This document shows, piece after piece, positions 54,101 through 64,000 of a DNA stretch of 64,000 nt. The notes beneath the pieces are model-generated. The model saw only the letters and a program-made list of their open reading frames with translations, searched no databases and had not been told where the DNA came from. Within the stretch, counting starts at the first letter, position 1; each line of letters starts with the position of its first letter. Origin of the DNA: Notospermus geniculatus (taxonomy: Eukaryota > Nemertea > Pilidiophora > Heteronemertea > Lineidae); NCBI GenBank assembly GCA_002633025.1, contig NMRB01001360.1, forward strand, positions 1 through 64,000, read 5' to 3'. The position numbers and the translations under genes are program-made.

Positions 54101-54446
54101 GGGATCAAATATTTGGCCGTGCTCAATTTCTTGCAGACTTGCATGATGCCAAAACAGTGGCCGGTCCGCCCTTAAGAGTCACCACAGGTTTATTCCCATC
54201 TGAACTGAAGATGTCACATGAGGAAAGGTCTAGACTATTAAAGCACTCGTGCCTCAGGTCCTGAACGTAACAGTCAGCTACAAATATCCAGATTTAATAT
54301 TTTGTCATCAGGGCGATATGTTGCAGTTGTTTATCATGAAAAAGCAAGGTACCGGTAGAGTCTTTGACAAAAGTTCATCTCCACCTGATACCCTTGAATA
54401 TATCAAATACTACTGGGCCAATTTTAACACGGTTTGTTCCACATGA
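54101..54446 (+). pseudogene. Broken coding remnant inside the inverted-repeat element
   Basis: The frame after the gap reads DQIFGRAQFLADLHDAKTV ... FPSELKMSHEERSRLLK and then meets a stop. A shifted frame continues VPQVLNVTVSYKYPDLIF ... GRVFDKSSSPPDTLEYIKYY. Both look protein-like (regular composition, aromatic and charged pattern), and a single indel near 54240 would connect them. I do not recognise the family. It may be the element's own gene or captured host sequence. Confidence 0.4.
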
Positions 54447-55693
54447 AAGTATATCTTGTTGGTCATGCAAGAAATTGAGCATGGCCAAATCTTCGATCCC
54501 TGAGCCTTTCTAAGGTGGGCTGTTAAAAATATCACAGGGATAAAGATGCTGTTTGTTTCTAAGGAGGCTATTGAAACCCACATAAGGATAGGTCTTGGTT
54601 GTTTTCACGCCAGAAATAAATAAACGTTAGAAAAAAGAAACTTCGGTCACACCGCCACATCGTGATGTTATTACCGCCGGTTCTCCATTATTTGCACACA
54701 TTGCCAAACATATAGCTCATATAGACCTTCTTGAGCTCCCCTGTTTTTGGAAGTCAGATGTAAGCGTGAGTTTGGTAAGATTGGAAAATGATGCGACTCA
54801 TCAGTGTTTTGTACCGGTACTTGCATTTTTTGCTGTTCTTGGGCCTAACATGTGTGTGTGGGGGGGGGGATGGAGAAGAGGTTGAAAAAAAAATTTTGTT
54901 TGTTTTCCTGCAGGACCATTTCGTAAAGAACTGTGGATTTTAGTTATAGGCCTACATGTATGTACACACAGGGGTTTAAAAATAAGATACAAGACAAGAT
55001 GGTTTGAGATCGTTCTTCACACACTGTTTAATTACTCTACATTTCTATACTTGTACACAACAACTGTTATTCCAGGTCTTGTATGCAGTATATGCAATGC
55101 ACCTCGTCTGTTTTCATTGCCACTGGATGGAAAATTGTCTCTGTACAAATTATGCCTCTTCTTGTGTACATTCCGTGTACATAATATATGTGAATAAGCA
55201 CATGCTCATCTTTACATCACTGAAACATTTCTATCTCTAAAACGGGGAAAAACACCTCCCCAATTTTTTTATACAATGAAGCTGATGCAAAGACACATCT
55301 GCATAAAAAATTTCAAAAAATTTTATTCAGAGCCACATAGGGTTCTCAGGGTCCGAAAAAAGGGTTAACCCCAATTATTTCTTAAACTGTTAAGGGTACG
55401 AAAATTTCGATTGCAGATTCGGAATCTACGTTAAAAAACACTCCAGGACACCAATTTTGGTGATTATAGCACTTTCGGTAGTGGAGAAATAACGGTTTTT
55501 GCGTTTCCCAAGGTGGGCGTGGCATTTTGGTTGCCAATGCCAACAGATGGCCATAACTTCCTTGATAATTGGAGTTGACACGAAATATTTGGGACTTTTT
55601 AGTTTCATATCAACACCTATCCACAGCATAAACATGACAAAATTCTCAGTCGGTCGGGTGGGCTGACTGGGTGAGTTGACGTGGAATGACCCA

Positions 55694-56683
55694 AGTATAG
55701 TTCTTATTAGGCATGTTAGGCCCGGGATGGTATTGCGCAATACCTCTTTCGACGCCTTTCCATTAGGCCACGCCAATCCGTGACAATAGCTCTGTCGATG
55801 ATAATTTTTGAACAGACTTTATCCGAACGTGACGAACTCCACACGCGTTCTTCATTACCATAAAAAAAGGGCTCGCGGGGAAAGTTGCGGACTTTTTCAC
55901 ACATTTTCACGAGCGATTTCTTTTTTGTGCCTGGATCGATGGTCAATCTGATTTAGAATATGATCTGGAAAAAACTTCTTCTAAGGCCGTTCCAGGCCCG
56001 ATTTTTGAATTTCAGAGGAAAACAGCAAAAATAATTCAATTTTCTGTTTTGACCTTTTTCAGGCCACTAATTAAGCAATTGCTAACTAGTTATTTCTATT
56101 TTGAAAAATCGGGCCTGGAACGACCATAGAACTCGCCATGCTGCATCCATCACTACCTAAAATCCGGTCATTTGGAGCCGGCTGTACCCGTTATTGCCTC
56201 TGAAAACTTCATCTGGGATTTGCATTGTTCATGAATAAAGTTACATAATAAGTTAATTATTGTGCACTTTTTCAATTCGGAGATATGCAACAATACATAA
56301 ACTCACAAATTACGTTGGCAAAGTAAACTACGGTCGTAACACATTCGTGCAATTAAATTTCTAACGGACCTCAATTGGATGCGTTTACTATCTCCACCGC
56401 CACCTTAAGCCTATCGATGTATGTTGTCAAAAGGTCGGTTTTATTGTCCAATAATGGTAAAAATGATAAATTTGACAAGCATGTCCCATTTTTCGAATCA
56501 CAAAAGAAGAAAAAAATGCGAGTTCCTTTCTACTTTCTACTTTCCTTTCTCCTTTTTGCAAAGAAGTTAAATTTAGCATTGACTTTGAATGTGTGTTCCA
56601 TGACAGTTCTGCATTAGGCCTATATACATCTAGGCCTACCAGAGAAATATCTCAGTGAGCATTTATTCGAGTTATTTGGGGTA
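55694..56683. other. Non-coding; one hairpin MITE at about 55987-56124
   Basis: CGTTCCAGGCCCGATTTTT and its complement form the ends of a ~138-bp hairpin. The rest is AT-rich without recognised genes. Confidence 0.55.
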
Positions 56684-57710
56684 GGCTTGTTGTACTAGAC
56701 TCGATGACGTGAAGACTCGATGGTGCGATGACTCGATGACCGCCAAAATTATCCATTTAAATTTAGATGGTTATTTCTAAGAAGTGGAATGGATCAACGG
56801 CGGAAGTGGACCGACGTAGTGTCCCCAGCTACCAAAAAGTGTAGTGTGGTTGATATTCAGCGTAAATCATGAAATGAAGGATAGCCTCGAACTAGGCCCA
56901 TACCGGTATCTCCTAAGTCCTTGAGAATTTACTATGGGTCCCTTTTGAAAAGTTGTAGGGATTGGTCTTATCTCCCTGTTCCATACCCCTGAGGAGGTAT
57001 AGCGGTAAATTTCAGCCCTTTTGGGCAATCATCCTACTGCATGTTCTTTACGGGTAGTGTCCTAATGCGTCAAAACTGCCATGCAAAAGTAAATTCATGA
57101 AAATGACGAAATGCTGCCGAGGTTATTGGTGTACTTCATGACGTCATCTTGCATGTTGCAAGACGCACGTGACAATCTCGGCAAAAATTTCCAGATCTTG
57201 AACGATATTTTATAAGTCTTGCAATGTATTTATTTTCAATTTGGTAATTTTTTTTAAATTCTTGCAGTGATTTTTACATTCTTGGACGACATTTTTGCAA
57301 ATAATTTGGAACAAATTTTACAGTTCTTTGAGTTTTTTTATTGTGTAATGAAAATTACATTCTTGGAGGTTACTTTTTTTTTCAAAACATTTGAACGGAA
57401 AAAAAAGTCTTGATAAATTCCGCTGCTTCACCTACAAGCACAATCATGCATTCCAAGCGCAAATGACACCACGGCTTTAGAGTTATACTAAAATTGGGAA
57501 TAGGTATGCGGTTTAACGATGGTTATGAAAATATATGCCAGAGGTGGCTTATTTCACCTTCCTAAAAATGTTGCATAGTAACCAAGTGTTCTGAAATGCA
57601 GAACTCGAATTAAAACAAGGCATTCACCAATTATGCAGGAAATTTAATTAGCCTCCTTCGCGCCTTCGAGTCATCGCGCCATCGAGTCATCGAGTCAAGT
57701 ACAACAAGCC
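56684..57710. mobile_element. Mutator-like element, 1,027 bp, perfect 9-bp target duplication
   Basis: Inverted ends GGCTTGTTGTACTAGACTCG and CGAGTCAAGTACAACAAGCC extend ~50 bp as repeated GACTCGATG words. Flanked by TTTGGGGTA at 56675-56683 and 57711-57719. The interior is AT-rich with no transposase, so it is non-autonomous. Confidence 0.8.
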
Positions 57711-57719
57711 TTTGGGGTA

Positions 57720-60080
57720 TACGGTCGAAAGAAGTGGGAGAGAGATAACACAAAAGGTGGTTGGTTTTTGCAAGAACGATGTACACGTATGAATACGAAT
57801 TAGTGCTAGACATGTGTGACCCACCCTACGTCACAACTACGTTTCTTTTCTGTAAAATGATTTTGAGTTTAGGATCTTGGGCAGGCGCAGATCCAAGGGG
57901 GGGGGGGCGCACAGGGGTGCATCCCCCTTTTTAGGCCGACCACAAAAATATGTAACGAATATTGTCAGGACAACGAACTGTACGCTTGTCGAATGTTGGA
58001 TACGCAAGTTCTTTCCATAGGTAAATAATACTAGTTAGCCATATGCGCCCAAAACAGAACGGACATAGGCTATAAGATTCAAAATCAAACCAATCCGTCA
58101 GCCGTCTAGCGACGGCGGGAAAACCAAAGCGGGAAATCGTTTAACGTGCACAATCATCCCGATGACGTGATTCTAGACTGCCGCTATTTATAAGCCAACC
58201 GGCTAAGGCCACATCGAAAAGACAGATTCGACGGATAGTGGTCTGCGGAAAACTTTGTTATGACAGACGTCATGTGGTGGAATTCCCAGAGTAGACTGGT
58301 ACCCTGTCCTACAACCAAGCTGTATGGGCCAAAAAGTCACGAGAATGTATCACGTGCAAAATCAATGACATTACCACGTGGTAATGGGCGAATGTTACAT
58401 CAAAATGTCTAAAAGTACACACAAAATGGGTAAATTTCGCCCATTACCAAGTGGTAATGTGATTTACACGTGTCACATTTTTGTAAGGGTTGGTAGGGCA
58501 GATGAGCAGTCTAAAATAATCAACATTACCGCTGGGATAGGATCTGAAACAATACATTACACCGCATCCGTGCCATCCTCTTGCAACAGGTCCTCTAAAA
58601 CGCACTCCCCTACTCGCACGTCCGAGGCCATGTTGAAATTGGCGCCATTTCGCTGTGGTACTAGCGACTGAAAATCTGTCGCTGAATACAACCAATCACA
58701 GCGAAGCTTCTATCCCGCCATGGTCACTCCCAAATATGGTGGTTTCAAACATTCCTCGATTCGCTGACAAACTCGCTGGATTTTTTAATATTCCTGAATT
58801 AACTTCGCGTAAAAATGATCCTCATGGATTATCTAGATAATGGGTTATCTAGATAATGGGTAAGTACCGACGGGTTCAAAACACGAAGGTATGATCCAGT
58901 TCATGGTGTGTGGGGCAGCTATCATTTGACAGCATGCATGAATTATGGAATGAGATACAGTGCTACGGGACTGGTATCCGGTAACTCGCAACACCACATC
59001 TATGTGCATACGTTGTACTAGGCGCGCTATCTGGCTGTTGCATCAAGTGGTATTTCCCCACTGCACTGCATGGTTTATTTGTGAATTTCCAACTGGCGAG
59101 TACACATGAGGGAACGTCCATCTACTCCACCGAAACGGGGTGGGTTTCCCCAGGGCATTGTAACGCGCTATGCAGAGTGGAAATGACATGGGTTCCCAGG
59201 ATGCATCCCTGCATCCGTACATCCGTACATGAATTTCACTATCCAAAAAAACTCGATTAAGTCATGACAGTACCATTTTCGCGGTCCTCCCCAGGGCTGT
59301 TTAAAAGTAAAATGCTTAGGAGCGTTTTCCTGGCATGTGAAAACTGGAAAAACCAACATTAAAACTTCAACCATGTCAATTTTTGCAATTCCCAAACTTT
59401 GAAATTAACCTTGGTCCCGGTGTTATATCTGCCAGTGTTTCCGTCGGTCACAGTTCCCCAAACACTCAGAAGTGACTAAGTCCCGTTTGCTGTTGTTCCC
59501 CCAAACATGGAGAAATGGTTTGTGCCGTTTTTTTATTGTTCCCCCAAAAATCGGTAGATACGCGCCGTATGAACATGTTCCCCATTTTCCCGTGTTGCCA
59601 CATCGATCCATGAGACAACATGGCGCAGAGAAATGTGAAAAAGAATGAAATATCATGTGTATAACGAGATTGGGTCATATGAATAAAGACTAGTGAATGC
59701 TTTTACTTGAATTTTGCAATACAAATGCACTAGGCAATGCTGTCCAAATATGAAGTAAAAGCATTTGCTAGTCTTTATTCATATGAGCCAATGTGTAAAC
59801 CGAGAATGGTTGTTTTATTGTTTCAACATTAGATTCATTCATCGGAGTCTGAATAGGCAACAACGCCCTCGGAGAAAGGCATCTCTTCCTTGTCTTCCGA
59901 CGCCCCCTCCGCCATTACGGTAGCACTTGTCTCCTCTGCTTTGCCTACTGCGCATTCGGGTCGCCAAGTTAAAGAATTTGGCGAAATATCATTCGATAAT
60001 CAATATCAGGCCATGATTTTTAACCTTCAAATGTAATAGTTTCCTGCTGGTTTGTTTTGTGAAACACCTTATTTCACTGC
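57720..60080. other. No gene recognised; small palindromes and a poly-G run
   Basis: Poly-G near 57899-57907. Paired words ATTACCACGTGGTAAT at 58370 and CCATTACCAAGTGGTAATG at about 58441. The repeat TTATCTAGATAATGG at about 58828-58860. A family H hairpin MITE is at about 59670-59790. Confidence 0.5.
59670..59790. mobile_element. Small hairpin MITE (family H, copy 4)
   Basis: ATGAATAAAGACTAGTGAAT ... ACTAGTCTTTATTCATAT mirrored ends with TGCTTTTACTTG / AAGTAAAAGCA inner arms. Confidence 0.7.
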
Positions 60081-60099
60081 CACACGTTTAGAAAATATG

Positions 60100-60349
60100 G
60101 ACGCTTACGCTGCCGACCCATATCAGAAATGCATCCAGTGTTCAAGCTTTTAAATGTCATTTAAAAACACATTTTTTAGACAATATTATGGTTCTTAAAT
60201 AAGTCCTTTTGTGCCGTGGCTCTTTTGAATATTTTTTGTCTGTGATATATGTAATGTAATGTTTTAATAATGTTTTAAATTGTAAAGCGCTCTAGAGCAT
60301 TATTATGAATAGAGCGCTATATAAATGTTTGATAATAATAATAATAATN
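60100..60349 (+). mobile_element. 3' tail of a LINE-type retrotransposon
   Basis: A frame reads RNASSVQAFKCHLKTHFL and then stops, the usual C-terminal ending of invertebrate LINE reverse transcriptases (FKxxLKTHLF). A 3' UTR with GAGCGCTATATAAATG and a TAATAATAATAAT tail ending at about 60349 follows. Strongly 5'-truncated. Confidence 0.65.
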
Positions 60350-60664
60350 GATGACAATGGTGAAAACACAGGATAGACAAAGAAACGGGGGGGGGGGGCG
60401 TGTCAGGTTAGGATCTGTTAGGGGAATGTAACCAACTTCCGAAAAAAGGAAAGAAGTGCAGAAGTGTAAAATAACCATGTTGGCCTACAAACAATATTAT
60501 GGCGCCTATTTCCCGCAGAAACCTCCCTATTTAGGTAACAAGTTACCAAGAAAAGTCATGCATTACTCTTTTAGGAAACACAACTACCGTATACAAGCCT
60601 TGTTAGCCATTCGGGAAACGTCTCCCATATCGTGATATGGCTAATGCCAAATCGACCACATCAT

Positions 60665-60880
60665 TGGCGTTTCTCTTTTCAGTAACGTTACCCAATCAGG
60701 TAACAGGCAGATCATTACTCAAATGGGTAACTCCAGTAAGGTTACCATGGTAACTCATCAATTCGACCATATCATTCGCGTTTCTCTTTTGAGGAACGTT
60801 ACCGATTCAGGTAACAGACAGATCGTTACTCAAATGGGTAACTCCAGTAAGGTTACCATGGTAACTCATCAATTCGAAAT
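60665..60880. repeat. Two-unit ~110-bp direct repeat
   Basis: The unit GCGTTTCTCTTTT...GGTAACTCATCAATTCGA occurs at about 60666-60771 and 60777-60880. Each holds TAAGGTTACCATGGTAACTC palindromic words. Confidence 0.75.
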
Positions 60881-62991
60881 AGACATTGGACATGTTGGAA
60901 CCCTATGGGCGGTTATTTCCGCAAAAAGTAGACGTTGACAAAACAGAGACGTTTAGCTGTGAGGGTGCACTATCTGATACATATTACTGTGCCTCTTAGA
61001 ATATGAAGTCGATTGACCAAACGATTCTCAAGTTATGGAGAGGAATGCAGAATCCAAGATTAGATGGCCACCAGGCGGCCATATTGGAAATTGGAGCACA
61101 CCTAGAATGGGGAACCCGCATGACTGCAGATGGCGCAACAAGTATAAGACCCGAATGGCGTACTGACGTCACTTTTCTCGCTGTTGACGTCGCGCCGTCA
61201 AAGTATGTGTACAGTTTTCTACACAATTTTCCGTGAAAATTTTCCCCAAAGACGTTGTAAATATTGGCATACTGTGGCATTTCTGACGAAACAGAGCAGT
61301 GACATATGGACAACTTTGAACATGAAATAGGGCAGTGTAATTTAATCAAAACTGAACCAAACAAAGTGGTTTATTTTGGGGCAAGAAGTAAATGGAAATA
61401 CTGTTAGAAAATAGGACTTCCGGGTCTTACAGTGACAGCGCCGCGTAGTTCGGCGGGTTCCTCATTGACATGGTGCACTCTCTGATCCACATCAGTATGC
61501 GGAGAGTATGCCTCTAGTTTGTAAAATATGAAGTTGTTTTAAGTACCTGCATACATGTACTGGTGGCCAGTGATAGAATGGGTGACTGCGACAAGTGATT
61601 TGCTCAAGAACATGATTATCAGCAGCCATATTGGATGTCTGATCGGGCGGGAACTTCACATTAAAGGTCATCTACTGTAGAGGGAGGCACATAACACACT
61701 TCAGTGTTTCTGCCAGAGGGTACAAAGGGTATGGTGGTAGTACCCTCAAAGGAACAGAAAAGGGTCATTTTCTTTAATTTCATGGGGTTTTGCTGAATTT
61801 AGTACCCTCAAAAAATTTCTGGCAGAGACCCTGCACTTGAGTGCGCTGGGTCAGGTCTTCCCTGAGTCATAGCACATTAATGATATTCGGGTTACGCCAC
61901 CTGATGTCTGCTCGGGCCGAAACTTAACTTGCTCTTACAGATCATCTAGAGGGAGCCACCTATCAAATTTGAGCACTCTGGACGCCATGTTCCCAGAACG
62001 CCGCAACGTGGCCAATCTGCGAAGCAAACTGACGTCAAATGTGGAACGCTGCTGTGAAAATGGTTATGTCAAATATATTTCCAGAATAACAAAAAAATGG
62101 CCTGTGCTCCACGACCAAGGCGAGTTTGAGGCTACAACGCTTAGGGAATGAAGAAGACCGTAAAAACCGGAGTAAGCCTATCAGACGAGTAAATGAACCT
62201 GGAATTATTATTTGCCGGCATAATTTATGTTTGGTGTGACGTCAGCCGCCTGGTTGCCCGGGTGCCGACTCAACCTGAGGGTGATGGCATCATGACGTCG
62301 CCCATATTGCACTTTCTGCACATGCGTAACGTTCCCAAATGCGGACCCTGGTATGCTCGAACGAACCATGACTTGGAGCGTGTATCACCCTCCCCCCCCC
62401 CGCCCCGGCCCCCCGCCCAAACCATTGAGAGGTACACGCCTTCATGGGTCGGGTGTCCACATCCCATCGGTGTCCCTATCCCATTCTACACTAGCACATG
62501 CTTTATTTCGGGATAGAACTGTCGTACAAATCTAGTGTGCGAGTTGAACACGAGAAATAAAATGACAGGCGAATTTCATGCTGAATTTGCGGAAGGGTTG
62601 GTTCAAGTCCTGGCATTGGCATTGGCAATGTCAATGTCAATGTAGTGGAGAATGATGAGAACGTTATGAGTAAAAATAAATCAATGACTGATTTTTCGAC
62701 GAATTATTCCTTTGAGGGATAATATAGAGACAGTTTGAAGAAATAGGACGCATGGAGAAGTCAGGCGACACGATTGTAAAAAAAGATAAAGAGCAGGAGG
62801 GAGTCACGAGTACCTATTCACCATACTGCTCCCTCTCAAGGAACCATTCATGTAGAAGCTTGTGCCTCCTCCTGCAATGTCAGGTAAACTACAACCACCG
62901 CTGCGACTTGTTTCCTTCTTGTAAAAATGCTGAATGAAGACAGCTACCGTGTGGAAGGTATAGATGGGCTGTCATACAGAAACTATGGGGA
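60881..62991. other. No gene recognised
   Basis: Contains the AGACGTTGACAAAACAGAGACG segment shared with 33720, a GGCCACCAGGCGGCC word at about 61063, and C/CCCGCCCC runs near 62390-62415. Short ORFs on both strands lack domains. Confidence 0.5.
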
Positions 62992-63136
62992 GGTTTAGAA
63001 ATGAAACGATAAACGTAAACGTTAACGACAACGTCATTTTTGTACCGAAAATGCAATATAAACTCTGGTTAATGTGTAGTATGAAAAATAAAGTTGTCGT
63101 AACGTTTAGGTTTATCATTTCATTTCTAAACCTCCG
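62992..63136. mobile_element. Hairpin MITE (GGGAGGTTT family), second copy
   Basis: GGAGGTTTAGAAATGAAACG and its complement flank an interior shared with 18084-18233 (TTTTTGTACCGAAAATGCAA). Confidence 0.75.
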
Positions 63137-63159
63137 TATTATTACAATCCCACCGTACG

Positions 63160-63415
63160 TGGATGGATTTTACGACAGTTGCTTTCGATAGAAACTATCT
63201 GGCTCGGCTCCAGAGCTCGAAGACTGACTATCGACGATTTTCTCTGTCTAGTGGAAGGGCTATGGATAGTTTTCTATCGACAGTTTTTCAAATACTGTTG
63301 ACAGTTTACTGTCAAACAGTGACTGTATGACAGCAATTATTGCTGTCTGACAGCAATAATTGACGATCTGACAGCAAACTTTCGATAGAAAACTGTCACT
63401 TGGAGCAGCGCCTTT
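63160..63415. repeat. Foldback region rich in TGACAGCAAT words
   Basis: Repeated GACAGCAATTATTGCTGTC palindromes and outer mirrored CTTTCGATAGAAACTATC / TTTCGATAGAAAACTGTC. Probably a MITE. Confidence 0.55.
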
Positions 63416-63459
63416 AGTCTTAGTTTGAATTAGATAGCGCATAGTGTAAGCTTTCATTC

Positions 63460-63712
63460 GAGAGGTTAAGAAATCGCTCCGTTAACGGTAACACTAACGC
63501 TAACGTTATTTTTTACATTGCAAATGTACATCAGAAAAAAATAGCGTCAGCGTTAGTGTTATTCGAGAGGTTTAGAAATCGTTCCGTTAACGGTAACACT
63601 AACGCTAACGTTATTTTTTATATTGCAAATGTACGTCAGAAATAGCGTTAGCGTTAGTGTTATCGTTAACGGAGTGGTTTCTTAACCTCTCGATTGTTAA
63701 CGGACAGTTTCT
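63460..63712. repeat. Tandem hairpin MITE, two units
   Basis: CGAGAGGTT(A/T)AGAAATCG then CGTTAACGGTAACACTAACG repeats twice in direct order, each followed by the mirrored AGCGTTAGTGTTAT. The block ends with AACCTCTCG inverted ends. Confidence 0.7.
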
Positions 63713-64000
63713 TAACCTCTCTATGTTTGGTCCTTGGTGCTCAGTAAGCATGGTAAGATGGTGTATGGCGGTGGGTTCTGTTGTTGGGTCTTGGATTTAA
63801 GAATCGTGGGGCTTGCAATGCAATGACNNNCCCCCCCCCCCCCACTGACCTCTTCCAAGGCCCAATAAATGGTCATGGTCTCTACAGCCATCCCAATTCC
63901 TTGTCAAACAATAAAACCGGTGTGAGAGAAATCCAAGTCCCCCACGAACCAATGTCCCGTCTTATTGTTCAGCGTGGGATTAGAGACCATGACCATTCGG
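63713..64000. other. No gene seen; NNN plus poly-C, then D1-like fragment
   Basis: NNN followed by a C run at about 63828-63843. The last ~120 bases contain words shared with the D1 repeat in inverted orientation (CTTATTGTTCAGCGTGGGAT), compare 32930-32950. Confidence 0.5.

Larger units (their letters stand above)
52788..55693. mobile_element. Long-inverted-repeat transposon-like element in gephyrin intron
   Basis: Left arm 52788-53500 and right arm 54994-55693 are reverse complements over about 700 bp, starting TGGGTCATTCCA at both outer ends. The centre contains an assembly gap (53602-54100) and a coding-like remnant (54101-54446). No clear target duplication was found at the ends. It may be a DNA transposon with long terminal repeats or two inverted copies. 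The family was not recognised. Confidence 0.75.

Noticed and set aside
53470-54264. ORFs spanning the N run
   Set aside because: They are open only because unknown bases are translated as X.
1-64000. CRISPR arrays, rRNA genes, operon-type gene order
   Set aside because: None seen. The gene structures, splice sites and repeats are eukaryotic.

Overview
This is eukaryotic, intron-rich animal DNA. Its genes are split into many short exons, and most of the sequence is recently duplicated blocks and non-autonomous transposons. The gene content (death-effector-like domains, a gephyrin G domain), the many dispersed TAGGCCTA-type words and the high density of small DNA transposons suggest a marine invertebrate deuterostome such as an echinoderm, hemichordate or cephalochordate. 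That placement is inference. No bacterial or viral gene, CRISPR array or rRNA is visible.

Layout. 1-9.6 kb: repeats only, mainly a block present three times in the window (2.1-5.0, 5.4-9.0 and 34.8-38.4 kb), plus nested small transposons. 9.6-25.3 kb: gene 1, plus strand. It starts MSAESS and is followed by two-exon death-effector-like domains (DED) present in several tandem copies, a short Ser/Glu-rich linker exon and a series of phase-0 coiled-coil exons ending in a 14-residue repeat coil. Three stretches of gene 1 are tandemly duplicated (10.2-13.2, 14.2-17.1 and 17.9-22.5 kb). 25.3-41.2 kb: duplicated and repeat-rich DNA, with one possible terminal exon near 28.4-28.8 kb. 41.3-50.8 kb: gene 2, a shorter paralogue with one DED pair, a linker, two coil exons and then a large exon encoding about six beta-propeller blades. 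51.1-52.7 kb: five exons of a gephyrin (MogA/MoaB-like G domain) gene, same strand. 52.8-55.7 kb: a transposon-like element with ~700-bp inverted arms around a 499-base N gap. 55.7-64 kb: repeats, including a ~1 kb Mutator-like element and a LINE tail; no gene recognised.

Inferred roles. Genes 1 and 2 look like adaptor or receptor-type proteins: an N-terminal DED for homotypic signalling, a long parallel coiled coil for oligomerisation and, in gene 2, a C-terminal propeller that could bind a ligand. This parallels TRIM-NHL proteins, with a DED in place of the RING/B-box. The propeller exon ends in a plausible splice donor whose phase fits the first visible gephyrin exon, so a propeller-to-gephyrin read-through is possible but unproven. 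An in-frame stop 12 bases beyond that donor offers an ordinary gene end.

Limits. Exons were located by splice signals, reading frame and comparison of paralogous copies inside the window. There is no transcript evidence. Some tandem copies could be unmerged haplotypes in the assembly rather than true duplications.
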